Shown here piece by piece: positions 46,733 through 57,645 of a DNA stretch of 64,000 nucleotides. Position 1 is the first letter of the stretch. Each line of letters opens with the position of its first letter. The notes below the pieces were generated by a model, which saw only the letters and a program-made list of their open reading frames with translations, was not told the origin of the DNA and made no database searches. This DNA is from Alisma plantago-aquatica (Eukaryota; Streptophyta; Magnoliopsida; Alismatales; Alismataceae), in NCBI GenBank assembly GCA_963693085.1, contig OY856409.1, positions 1,537,851,072 to 1,537,915,071 on the forward strand. The letters run 5' to 3'. The position numbers were made by a program, and so were the translations under genes.

Positions 46733-48130
46733 ATTACTAGGTGTGAGTCTTGGATAGGTTTTTATTTTACCGATAGTAGGTCCCACGGTGAGATTTTTGT
46801 GAGTTTTAGAGACTTCTTTTGATTGATGGGAGACAAGATGAATATACATCTCCTGATTTAAGCTAATTTTTTTTAAATAGTGATTTTACAATGTTAGACA
46901 CACAGTGATAAGAAAGTGTTCCAGTTAGCTCAAGAGTTGGCCAGTGCCAGTTCCTACATAGTGCTTTTACAGTATCAACATGCTGTGAGAAAAAAGAGTC
47001 TACATTTTCACATGTTACACATAGTTAGTGGCCTCTTTTCTCAACTTAAAAGTATTCTTAAAATGATGAAAAACTCAAAGCATGAGGAGAGAAGAGAGAG
47101 ATTTAATCGGGATGCATCATTTGAAATGCCCGATTGGTTAGTATATTTTTTAGGAGAAGGCAATACCATACTTGTAATTAGTATAACTAATCTTTTATTT
47201 TTATGGTAGTATAAATTTCAGTCATGGTGGATGCTTGAAGGTTTCGCTCCACCTAACGCATGTCCATCGACTATTTTTTCTCAAGATAAGACTACCCCAC
47301 CGTTGCCATCCATGCTTTGACTATTCCTAACAACATGATTAACCCAACACGTAAGATAGTGACAGACTTGACCGTACTTGACCAGTTCATCAAAAGGGTC
47401 TATCCTATATTGGAAACTGGATTTTAAAGGCCCTTTCATGGAGACATAATTGGGGTGTCAAGTGATTAGCACAAATAACAAGCATCCTTAATCTCATGAG
47501 GATAACCATTGAGAACAATGATGTTGTTGTTTAACTTTAATCTATATGGGGGAGAAACATTATTAAAACATTGCTTGCATAGACAAAAATGACCCAACAC
47601 AAATGGATCCATCCATCCATTGGTGCATACAGACAACTTTGCACTAGTGGGAGCACTAGGGTTTTTTCCAACACCAGAAATAGGGATGGGGAAATCTATA
47701 TGGATAAAAAACTAAATTCAAAATTAAACTCCATCTGACTATGTACATGCAAAAAGATAAATAGAAGGAGGTTAAATAGAAGGAGGTAAGTAACAAATGA
47801 ACCCTCCTCATTTTATCTTTGTGCATACACATCAACAAATAGAGTATAATTTTGAGTTTAATTATGATTCTATATAGCACATCTTAGCAGAGATCCTCAC
47901 GGTGAAGGTTGTTAGTGGGATGGTATTATTATAATATAATTAGTGAAGATCACAATATATAACATATCTGGTTTGTAACTTTCTCTCTATATATATATGG
48001 GTGTTAAATAATGCTCTTTAAATTCTCTATGCTTCCATTCCAGTGTGCCTAATTTCTATATCTTTCCTTATTACTTTTACAACATTGGAGCCTTCCTACA
48101 CAAAAGTGTCCCAGTTTACAATGTCGACAC
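46733..48130. other. Unassigned sequence before LINE2
   Basis: No confident gene. A block near 46894-46945 (ATGTTAGACACACAGTGA...GAAAGTGTTCCAGTT) resembles 48120-48165 (ATGTCGACACACATTGA...GAAAGTGTCCGAGTT), an imperfect duplication 1.2 kb apart. Because the right copy leads into LINE2 coding sequence, this region may hold a rearranged LINE 5' part. A 97-codon frame at 46916-47209 is not recognised. Confidence 0.35.
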
Positions 48131-48402
48131 ACATTGAGAAGAAAGTGTCCGAGTTTGCTCAAAATAATATATATCAACGTTTGTATGGAGGTGATTCAGA
48201 AGGAATGGAGGAACGAGGATGGGGGAGTTTTCTTTTCGAAGGTGATGAATCTTTGTAAATTCCTTAAAATATGGAATGTAAAAGTTTTTGGAAACATTCA
48301 TCACAAGAAGGCTAGTCTGGAGGACGTTATTCATGCCCTCTAGCTTGATTTTGATGGTAATCTTCAAGTTTTAATGATATAATCCTAAAAAGGGATGAAA
48401 AT
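48131..48402 (+). pseudogene. LINE2 (L1-type) ORF2 segment between endonuclease and RT
   Basis: VIQKEWRNEDGGVFFSKVMN followed by LCKFLKIWNVKVFGNIHHKK matches the linker of plant L1 ORF2, which typically reads WxxLKxLKxxLKxWNxxVFG. It is interrupted at 48403 by Gypsy C and resumes at 60901. This is a different LINE copy from LINE1, since it carries upstream domains in a downstream position. Confidence 0.7.
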
Positions 48403-48971
48403 TGTAAGGACCCTGACCTTCGTTTAGGGTTTACCCTGTTTGCTTTGCTTAACCTTGGTGCTTTGTGGCTTGCTAATCACCTTTGGTGGTGATTAGGGTT
48501 TTGGTTGTGCCCTGTTGAGAGTTGGCGGTGCTACTTGCAAATAACCCAAGTCTAGGGTTTTGTTGGCAAGTTTGCCACCTTGTGAGGTGTTTTTCCCTCT
48601 CTTTGCTTCCTCTTGTGTAGAGAGGAAGGCTTGGGCTCGTTGCTTGAGTTCTTTTGGGCCTAGTTGAGCTTGTTGGGCCTTGAGGTGCCTTGCTTTGCTT
48701 TGGTTGAGCCTTGTATCGGCCAAGATGGTGAGTGTATCGGCCAAGAGGTGTGTGTGTGTCACCCATGGCAAGGAGTGTGCTGCCCAAGGAGCAAGATGTT
48801 GTGTCACCCATGATGCTTGACCTAGCCTCGACCTTGTTTAGTGGACACTTGGTACATATCTTGGACATGTGTATGGAGCTTGCTAGAGTGGTGGCTCGTG
48901 CACTAGGACAAGTGTCCCTAGGCAAGTGACACCTTGCTTGGACCAACCTTGTTTTCTCATCCCTTTCCTTC

Positions 48972-48977
48972 TATATA
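48972..48977 (+). promoter_or_regulatory. Gypsy C 5' LTR TATA box candidate
   Basis: TATATA in the context CCTTCTATATAGGTGG, conserved in the 3' LTR at 57640. It would drive the genomic transcript. Confidence 0.5.
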
Positions 48978-51013
48978 GGTGGTTCCTTTCGTTAGCTTAG
49001 GGTCCCTTTGGTCCTTTGGTTCCTCTCCACCTTGTTGCACAACACAACCCTCTCTTTGCTTGGTGGTGGCCGATATCCCCTTGAAGAAGCAAGCTTGTTG
49101 GCCGACACCCCTTGGAGAAGCTAGTAACCGATAGCCTTGGAGTCTCCATATTCCTTGCTTGGTGGTGCGTGGAGCTAGGAGCTTGGAGCTTGCTTAAGGC
49201 GGGTTGCATAACTTCTAACCCTAACTACAATATCTCTTGCTATGATCTTGTTTATATGCATGGTAGTAGCTTAATTCTTGCTTTGATATCCATGTTGGCC
49301 GATCCATGTGAACTACTGTTTTAGGTGAGCAATACTCCTTTCTCTCCTTGGTCTAGAGGGTGAGCTTAAGCCTCTAGTATCATGAGAAACACCCCTCTTT
49401 CTCTTAGACGATTGAGGTGAGCTTGTGTTCTAGTTGCTTGAGAAATACTCCCCTCTCACCATGGGCTAGAAGGGTGAGCTTGGATATGGTGGTGACTCTT
49501 TCTAGGGTTCCTTTGTGTTTCCCGTGTGGGAATGGTTGGTGTGCAAGACCCCTCTTTCCTAGTTGATTGAGGTGAGCCATCTTCATAGGGTTCAGGTGCC
49601 TTTGTGTTTGGGGAAGATGATGTCTTTGTGTGATGTAGCTTGGAAGAGATGAGAGTGGGGAGGTGCTGCCCGACAACCCTCTTGCCCTAGCCTTGTGCGT
49701 TAACAGCGAGTGAGTGAGTGTTGGGCGACAAGCTTGTGGGACGGGTGTCATCCCTTGTTGCTGTGACGGGCGTCACATCCTTTTCCTTATCTTGTGATGG
49801 CCGTTAGGCCTTGATCAATTGGTTGCACGATAGTAGGGTTGGGTTATCTCTCTCTTGGACATTAGCCTTTGTGGTGACCTGGCCGATATCTGCCCTGTGA
49901 CGGGCATTGCTGGGCAAAGTTGTGACGGACGTCACATGCCCGATAGATGCTCTTGTATTGGCCGATAACACCCTACTGTGACGGGCATTGCTGAAGTGCC
50001 CGACATACCCCTGACGCGCGACACTCCTCCTGTGATGTCGCGTTGCTCGCCTGGTTGCCTTAGTAGCAACGCAGCGTTGCGGGCTGAGATGTGTTGATCT
50101 TTGGTAAGGGTCGGTGGCCAATACAACCTTTAGTGAGGATTCTTAGTACCTATAGTGAGGGTTCCTAGCGCCTATAGTGAGGGTTTCACGGTCCATGGAA
50201 TGTAGATTGTTATATATGTTCTTGCTTACTGAATGTTAATGGTAACGTTGTCCTTTATATCTGACATGACTAAATGCATGGAATTAAGCATCATGATTAG
50301 CTGTTAGTAATAAGGAGAATAATGATATTTATGTTAAATGGTTTGCCTTTTAACGTGCCTTATGCACATGATCATCAGTTGATGTATGATTGATAAATAT
50401 AGAATCTTTAATGTCACTCTATATTGGTAAGCATAGTCTTTCTGTTGAGCCTATGATTATTGTATACACTAACCATGCAGGTGATGAATAGCCACAAAAG
50501 GGCAATGAGAAATATGTGATGAGTAACATCACTTTGATAGTCACTCTTGTTGATGAGATTGCATGAATGATGTGATGATGATGTAAGTCTTGAAAGGCAG
50601 AGGCAATATATGATGAGGGATTGAGATCCCATGGTGTGTGATGATCCTTGAGATGGATCTGGATGATTGGCAAGAGGCCAAGTGGTAACATGTGATGTTG
50701 GATCCTTGAAATGGATCAATTTGATGTGACTTCAATAAAAACATAATGTTGAGTTTAATGTTTTTTATTTCCTGTTATAGTTTGCATGTTATACAACTTG
50801 GTTGAATCTTGCAATCCATATAAAAGATACTAATTAATCACAGTGGAATATATCATGTAGTTGCCCTAGGCATAGATCCATCATTGTCAGCAGCTGGTGA
50901 TGGTGAAATAGGTTCTCCTACGGGTTAACCTGGAAGCGCATATTGTTGAATATGTGTGGTTACTCCTAGCCTTAAATAGAGAGGAAAACAAGTGCAGCTA
51001 CGGTTGCAGACTT

Positions 51014-51014
<1 letters not shown>

Positions 51015-51111
<97 letters not shown>
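51015..51111. repeat. (TA)n with (CATA)n microsatellite in 5' LTR
   Basis: A TA dinucleotide run, then CACATACATACATACATACA, then another TA run. The matching site in the 3' LTR (59666-59752) has a longer TA run and a short GTAT repeat. Confidence 0.9.
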
Positions 51112-51730
51112 GAAGAGCATGATGAGTAAGCCCATGGCTCAATGTGTTGGAGCATGAACATGTTTGTTCATGGCTCAAATATTCTAGCGCTGAGACCTGT
51201 ACCAAGGCGGGCTAGAAAGGGTAGCCTATGGAGCTGACCCTGTGGCTAAGGTCACTTAAGCATGAGACTACGATCCTGCTTTAGTTATCGTGCACTGACC
51301 ACGAAGGGTGAGGTCATGGATTCCGGCTCTTCCATTGACCATGTATGGCACCGGCTATGGGCTTCATAGCCGAAGGTTGGATTTGAACGGTACGGTTCAC
51401 TTCCTCAGGGCATAATAAAACGTAATCCAGTCATTTACTATTTACTGCTTAAGACAAACACGAAACATTGGTTGAGGCCTTGTTTGTGTAGTTAACTTCG
51501 TTATATCTTGAAGTTGCTTATATGCTTCTCATATGTGGCAAATCCTTAATATTATCCTGTTAATCATGTTCATAAAGAAATAGTTGGATATATGCTTGAG
51601 TACATCTGGTAAGTTTGCAAAGTATAAACAGCCTTATTTCATAACTGCTCTTGCTATACTTTTCATCAGTTAGACTGCTTTATATATACCTGAGGTTTTG
51701 TAGTTTCGGTGGGGAGTTATGTTCCTCGCT

Positions 51731-51756
51731 GGGACAATGTTCAATTGTCTCACCCC
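51731..51756 (+). promoter_or_regulatory. Conserved LTR hairpin (Gypsy C 5' LTR)
   Basis: GGGACAAT, a GTTCA loop, then ATTGTC and TCACCCC. GACAAT and ATTGTC pair as a hairpin. Same motif as at 33192, 60373 and, inverted, 63810. Confidence 0.5.
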
Positions 51757-52264
51757 GCTGGTTTACACCCTTTTTAAGTGGTCGATCTAGACGTGGTGAT
51801 GGTCGCAGAGTTGTGGCCGAGCAGCAAGAGGAACAATAGAAGGCAAGCGATGAACATGTTGTTGTTTTGGATGCTTTGTGATAGAGTCTAGAGTCATCCC
51901 TGTACTCTCAGGTCCTTGGCGGTGTTTTGACATTGTTTCATGATGTACAACTGTAGATGTTTTGTATATCCTGCTGCTGGCCAGATGTGGGCCTTCATGT
52001 ATGTGTAAACAGGTGATGACTCATGTGATGACCGACAGTTGTTGCTCTAAGCTATAGACATGTATCATGGCTTGTATGAATGTATATAACCTGTTTTCTT
52101 GCAGGATGTGGACTAGAATGTAATAGTTTCTCAGTTTATCAGTTTTCTGAAATCGGTTTTAATTAACTCATGTTTTGATAATCTGTGGTTATGGTGATTT
52201 CCGCATGTTTTCGCGTAACACCTCGTTGTTTGTGTGATAGTGGGATGTGTTGCCACAAAGTTTT

Positions 52265-52276
52265 TGGTATCAGAGC
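52265..52276 (+). other. Gypsy C primer-binding site
   Basis: TGGTATCAGAGC, an exact match to the 3' end complement of initiator Met-tRNA, 7 bases after the LTR end. Confidence 0.92.
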
Positions 52277-52385
52277 TTTAGGTTCGCTGAGTCTACAGGG
52301 ATTTAGGACTAGGTTGAGTCTGTTATTATGAGTTTTCTAGATTTTCTCACAATTATCTTCTGCCCCCAGTGGAAGAAATGCCAAG

Positions 52386-53407
52386 ATGTCTGGAAACCAT
52401 GCAGAACACCCTGCTGAGCACAATGATGTTGCATCTGTTGATGGAGCAGTAGGCCAGGCACATGAAGATCGGGTGCCTGAGGTCCCCCAACCTAATCCAG
52501 CCATACTTGAACATCCTGCCTACCAACAACTTATGGCATAGATGATGGCTACGATGAATCTCATGGTTGAGCGATTGCCAGTGCCTCCTCTGAGAGCACA
52601 GGCTCCCCATGGTGAAACATCGGGTATTAGGAAGACCTTCGAGCGGCTTCGTCGAGTCGGAGCTTCGGATTATGCTGGAACAGTTGATCCAACGGATGGA
52701 GATCTGTGGCTGACAAGTCTTGAGAAGTTTTTCTGGATCCTCGACATCCCTGAAGCGGACAAAGTAAAGCACGATGTCTACCTTCTGAAAGGTAGTGCTG
52801 GTCACTGGTGGACCATCAAGGAAGAGAAGCGGCCAGGTGAGGTGATCTGTTGGGAGGTGTTCCGGCGTGAGTTTGTCACCAGATACTTCCCAAAGACATA
52901 TCTGGACGATAAGATCAGTCACTTTGAGAGCTTGGGACAAGGAACGATGAATATCATCGAGTACGAGGCAAATTTTATGGATCTGTTGAGGTTCTGTCCT
53001 CACATGGCAACAACAGATGAGGAGCGGATTAGACGTTTTGAGAAGGGCCTGACCCCTGAGCTTACAACCCCTGTGTCTGCATTGGAGAATCGAGAGAGGT
53101 TTGCTACGTTTGTGGAATCTGTTCGGAGGATCAAACGATCAGTTAGGGAGAAGAGAGAGTCTATGGCTAAGAAAAGACCTGCTCAGTTTCAAGGTCAAAG
53201 GTTTGGTGGCTTCAAGAAGCCAAGGTTTGTAACACCGTCAGTGATGAGAGGTTCTGGTGGACCATCTCAGTGGTCTCCAAGTAGGGGAAGAGGTTATGTT
53301 TCTTCACCATCTAAGGCACACCGTACGGCTTCTGTGGTAGTGATAGGGCCATCCAGGCCACGGGTTGATGTTAGAACATGGGCATGTCAAGATGAGTTGT
53401 CCCTATA
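52386..53407 (+). pseudogene. Gypsy C gag
   Basis: Gag forms the particle. The start chosen is ATG 52386 (MSGNHAEHPAEHNDVAS), because it is in frame with the long body; an in-frame TAG at 52539 (GCA TAG ATG) interrupts it. From 52542 the frame is open for 288 codons with the retrotransposon gag pattern: FERLRRVGASDYAGTVDPTD, WLTSLEKFFWILDIPEADKV and WEVFRREFVTRYFPKTY. An arginine- and lysine-rich tail follows. The zinc knuckle is split by a frameshift near 53365: its second half, EHGHVKMSCP, lies in the next frame. Confidence 0.88.
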
Positions 53408-53982
53408 GATATGTTGAAGTGATGCAGCAGCCGAGGCAGAATCATCAAGGATCGGATCGACAACAGCCTAGTGGTAGCAGAGGACGAGGACGTGGTCAAG
53501 CGTCTCAGGCTGGATCGTCTGCTCAAGGAAGCAGGGGACGTGGACAACAAGCAACAGCTCAATTCTATGCCATGAGTCAGCCAGAGGCGATAGTCAACCC
53601 GCGAGTGGTGACAGGTCAGATGGAGTTATTTCATTCTGATATGTCTTCTTCTTGCTTTATATCTGTTCTGGTTGACCCGGGTGCTACAAACTCTTTTATC
53701 GCCTATAGTATGCTTGAGAAATGTCATCTACCAATTAGTCGTAAGAAGGATAGTTTGTTGTTAGAAACCCCTCTTGATGGTTCCTTGTTGCTTCGAGAAG
53801 AGTGTCCATCTTGTGTCTTGTCTTTCTCAGGACAGCCCATTCAAGTGGATCTCATACCACTTGATATGGATGGGTTTGATGTTATCCTTGGGATGGATAC
53901 CTTAGAAAAGTATAAGGTTGTTTTATACTGTGGTTCCAAGCAGGCGGTGTTTGACGATGCCGGAGAGAAGTGGATCTTCTAA
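53408..53982 (+). pseudogene. Gypsy C protease region
   Basis: Continues in the shifted frame: a glutamine-, serine- and glycine-rich spacer (SRGRGRGQASQAGSSAQGSR), then the aspartic protease with VLVDPGATNSFIA near 53665, where the active Asp is kept but the usual D-S/T-G-A reads D-P-G-A, a variant common in plant chromoviruses. FDVILGMDTLEKYKVVL near 53875 is the conserved downstream strand (I-L-G-M-D). The frame stops with TAA at 53980, where the polyprotein should continue; another stop follows near 54046. Confidence 0.85.
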
Positions 53983-54057
53983 GGAGATAGGAAGATTCTT
54001 CCGACATGTCTAGTATTAGATATGGTGGTGGATAAGTTGTTACGATAAGGATGTGAG

Positions 54058-55299
54058 GTGTTCTTAGCTCATGTGGTGGATACCGTTGTGGCTACCAAGG
54101 CGAAAGGTCCTAGTCTCGAGGAGGTGACCGTTGTTCGGGAGTTTGCAGATGTGTTTCCCGATGAGTTTCCTGGTGTTCCCCCACCTCGAGAGATTGATTT
54201 TGAGATCAATCTGGTCCCAGGTACGCAACCAATTGTACAGACACCGTACAGGATGGCTCCAATAGAGATGGCAGAGCTTAAGAAATAGTTGCAGGAGCTG
54301 CTGGACAAAGGTTTCATCCGACCGAGCACGTCTCCTTGGGGTGCTCCCGTGTTGTTTGTCAAGAAGAAGGATGGTTCGATGTGGCTTTGTATAGACTACC
54401 GGTAGTTGAACAAGGTCACGATCAAGAACAAGTACCCATTTGCCGAGGATAGATGATCTATTTGATCAGTTGTGTGGTGCTACAGTGTTTTCAAAAATTG
54501 ATCTACGGTCCAGATATCATCAGCTGAGGATCAAGGAGGATGACATACCAAAGTCAGCTTTCAGGACGAGGTATGGTCACTTTGAGTTCATGGTTATGTC
54601 GTTCGGGCTCACCAATGCACCTGCTGCTTTCATGGACTTGATGAACAGAGTGTTCCATCCGTTCTTAGATCAGTTTTTAGTAGTCTTTATAGAAGACATC
54701 TTGATCTATAGTCGGGACAGGAAAAAGCATGAGCAACATCTTCCACGAGCGTTGACTCTTCTTCGCCAACATCAGTTGTATGCCAAGTTCAGTAAGTGTG
54801 AGTTCTGGTTGGAAGAGGTGACTTTCTTGGGTCATGTGATATCTGCTGAAGGAGTCAAAGTAGATCTGAATAAGGTGGAATCCATTGCAAAATGGGAACA
54901 GCCGAAGACGCCGACAGAAGTTCGCAGTTTTCTGGGTTTAGCAGGATACTACCGGAGGTTTATCAAGGACTTCAGTACGATTGCGCTGCCAATGACGAAG
55001 TTGACAAGGAAGGACGTACCTTTTGTCTGGGATGATCGATGTCATCAAGCTTTCCAGAGTTTGAAGGAGAAGCTGACTAGTGGTCCAGTGTTAATCCTGC
55101 CAGAGCCTGGGAAGGGCTACGTAGTTTTCTGTGATGCTTCCAAGAAAGGCTTAGGTTGTGTGCTGATGCAGGAGGATCATGTGGTTCTTTTGCTTCGCGA
55201 CAACTTAAGAAACACGAGGAGAACTATCCGACTCATGACTTGGAGCTGGAAGCAGTGGTTCATGCGTTAAAGATTTAGAGACACTATCTTTATGGGGAA
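54058..55299 (+). pseudogene. Gypsy C reverse transcriptase and RNase H
   Basis: RT copies element RNA into DNA. EFADVFPDEFPGVPPPREID opens the domain at 54142; [16 protein letters not shown] at 54355 is the first catalytic block. TAG stops lie near 54286 and 54402, and a frameshift near 54440. From 54440: [13 protein letters not shown], then [20 protein letters not shown], then FIEDILIYS at 54686-54712, where the first Asp of the active pair is Glu. [14 protein letters not shown] and [19 protein letters not shown] follow. RNase H begins [17 protein letters not shown] (catalytic Asp kept) near 55120; a frameshift then scrambles the stretch to 55270, and a stop follows at about 55278. Confidence 0.9.
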
Positions 55300-57060
55300 G
55301 TGTGTCAGATCTTTACGGATCATAAGAACCTGAAGTACATCTTTACGCAACAAGAGTTAAACATGCGACAACGGCGATGGATGGAGTTGATCAATGACTA
55401 CGACTGCACTATCGAGTATCATCCTGGTAAAGTGAATGTGGTAGCTGATGCACTTAGTCGAAAGTCTTCTTTTTCTTCCAAGAAGGCACAGCTGAGTTCC
55501 CTGGTATGCCCTAGGAGGGATATGTTTGTCTCTTTGCGGCAGATGAACGTACAGATGGAAGTTTCCTTGTTAGCTGGACTTTTAGCACAGATGCAAGTCA
55601 AGCCTATGTTGAGACAACATATCAAAGATGCCCAACAGACAAATGATGCGGTACAGTTGATCAGATCAGAGTTCGGCAGCGAAAAGCGTGATGGGTTTCA
55701 TGAGTTTGAGGATGGGCTAGTCTACTATCGTGATAGGATGGTGGTTCCTGATGTTGATGAGCTGAGGAAGTTGGTGCTCGAGGAAGCACACTTGTCGATG
55801 TATGCTATGCATCCATGTGTCACCAAGATGTATCATAGTCTAAAGGACTTGTATTGGTGGCCCGACTTGAAGAAGGATGTAGTTGAGTTCATGGAAAGAT
55901 GTGCGGTGTGTCAGCAAGTCAAGGCTGAACATCAGAAGCCGGCAGGTACGTTGCAACCTTTGCCAATACCGCAGTGGAAATGGGATCATATAACCATGGA
56001 TTTTGTAGTTGGTCTACCCAGGAGAACTAGGAATCATGATTCCATTTGGGTGGTAGTGGACAGATTGACGAAGTCTGCCCATTTCATACCTGTGAAGACG
56101 ACGTATACCGTAGAGAAACTCGCTCGAGTTTATGTGGATGAGATAGTACGTTTGCATGGTGTGCCAGCGATGATAGTTTCTGACAGAGGTCCGCAGTTTA
56201 CGAGTCGTTTTTGGGAACAGTTACACAGAGCATTGGGAACACAGTTGAGATTCTGTACCGCTTTCCAACCGCAGACTGATGGACAGTCTGAGAGGACTAT
56301 TCAGATTCTGGAGGATCTCCTTCGAGCTTGTGTTTTGCAGTTTCTAGGCAGTTGGGATATACATATTAGTTTGATAGAGTTTGCCTACAACAACAGTTAT
56401 CGGTGGAGCATTGACATGGCTCCCTATGAGGCCTTGTATGGGAGGAAGTGCAGATCTCCTTTGTGTTGGTACGAGTCTGGGGAGTATCAGCTTTTGGGTC
56501 CTGAGTTAGTACAGCACACGACAGAAAATATCAAAGTGATACAACAACAGCTGAAAGTGGCACAGGACAGGCAGAAGTCTTATGCAGGCAATCGCCGACG
56601 ACCTCTGGAATTCCAGGTAGGAGACAAAGTGTATCTTAAAGTCTCGCCGTGGAAAGGTGTGCTGAGGTTTGGCCGGAAGGGTAAGTTGGCACCCAGGTAT
56701 ATGGGGCCTTACCCAGTCATAGCACGTGTTGGTTAGGTAGCTTATAACATAGAGTTGCCTCCAGAGTTGCACAGATTACATCCAGTGTTCCATGTCAGTA
56801 TGCTGAAGAAAAGCCATCCTGATTCAGGAACAGTGATACAGCCAGTTGAGGTTGAGCTTGATGAAGATGTGACCTATGAGGAAGGTCTTGTGGAAATCCT
56901 TGACAAGAGGGTTAAGAAGTTGAAGAGGAAGGATCTGGTTCTTGTGAAGGTTCTTTGGCATCATCGTGGCATTGAGAAAGCCACGTGGGAGCATGAGGAA
57001 GAGATGAGGAGGAAGTATCCCTCGCTTTTCTCTTCGAATTTCGGGGACGAAATCCCTTAA
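55300..57060 (+). pseudogene. Gypsy C RNase H end, integrase and chromodomain
   Basis: One frame open except for a TAG at 56734. It starts in RNase H ([27 protein letters not shown]). Integrase: HHCC zinc-binding region with [20 protein letters not shown] and [14 protein letters not shown], first catalytic Asp in [12 protein letters not shown], second in [14 protein letters not shown], Glu in GQSERTIQI, so the catalytic triad is complete. [13 protein letters not shown] and [12 protein letters not shown] mark the GPY/F-type end. After the stop the frame continues with LHRLHPVFHVSMLKK and a chromodomain-like tail, VKVLWHHRGIEKATWE, ending with TAA at 57058. Chromodomains steer integration to particular chromatin in this group. 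Confidence 0.92.
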
Positions 57061-57072
57061 AGGGGGTTAGCT
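57059..57072 (+). other. Gypsy C polypurine tract
   Basis: AAAGGGGGTTAGCT lies between the pol stop and the 3' LTR start TGTAAGG at 57073; it is the presumed plus-strand primer, with a purine core AAAGGGGG. Confidence 0.75.
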
Positions 57073-57639
57073 TGTAAGGACCCTGACCTTCGTTTAGGGT
57101 TTACCCTGTTTGCTTTGCTTAACCCTGGTGCTCTGTTGCTTGCTAATCACCTTTGGGGGTGATTAGGGTTTTGGTTGTGCCCTGTTGAGAGTTGGAGGTG
57201 CTACTTGCAAATAACCCAAGTCTAGGGTTTTGTTGGCAAGTTTGCCACCTTGTGAGGTGTTTTTCCCTCTCTTTGCTTCCTCTTGTGTAGAGAGGAAGGC
57301 TTGGGCTCGTTGCTTGAGTTCTTTTGGGCCTAGTTGAGCATGTTGGGCCTTGAGATGCCTTGCTTTGCTTTGGTTGAGCCTTGTATCGGCCAAGATGGTG
57401 AGTGTATCGGCCAAGAGGTGTGTGTGTCGCCCATGGCAAGGAGTGTGTCACCCAAGGAGCAAGATGTTGTCTCACCCATGATACTTGACCTAGCCCTGAC
57501 CTTGTTTAGTGGACACTTGGTACATATCTTGGACATGTGTATGGAGCTTGATAGAGTGGTGGCTCGTGCACTAGGACAAGTGTCCCTAGGAAAGTGACAC
57601 CTTGCTTGGACCAACCTTGTTTTCTCCTCCCTTTCCTTC

Positions 57640-57645
57640 TATATA
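57640..57645 (+). promoter_or_regulatory. Gypsy C 3' LTR TATA box candidate
   Basis: TATATA in the same context as the box at 48972 in the 5' LTR. Confidence 0.5.

Larger units (their letters stand above)
48403..52257 (+). repeat. Gypsy C 5' LTR
   Basis: 3,855 bp, TGTAAGGACCCTGACC to GATGTGTTGCCACA. It aligns along its length with 57073-60900, with scattered substitutions and small gaps (for example the 3' copy lacks about 13 bp relative to 49695-49710). Open frames inside (48473-48946, 49804-50121, 50414-50719 on the minus strand) recur in the other LTR but resemble no protein, so are not called as genes. Confidence 0.93.

Noticed and set aside
48473..50121. Minus-strand ORFs of 100-157 codons in the Gypsy C LTRs (and their partners at 57143-58772)
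   Set aside because: They lie within LTRs, resemble no family, and recur only because the LTR is duplicated; frames differ between copies.
51015..51111. ORFs encoding runs of Tyr-Ile (both strands, both LTRs)
   Set aside because: They are translations of a TA microsatellite.
52265..52276. tRNA gene fragment
   Set aside because: The Met-tRNA-complementary motif is only the primer-binding site; no cloverleaf sequence surrounds it.
54069..54362. Minus-strand ORFs antisense to gypsy and copia pol
   Set aside because: They shadow well-supported plus-strand reverse transcriptase and integrase frames.
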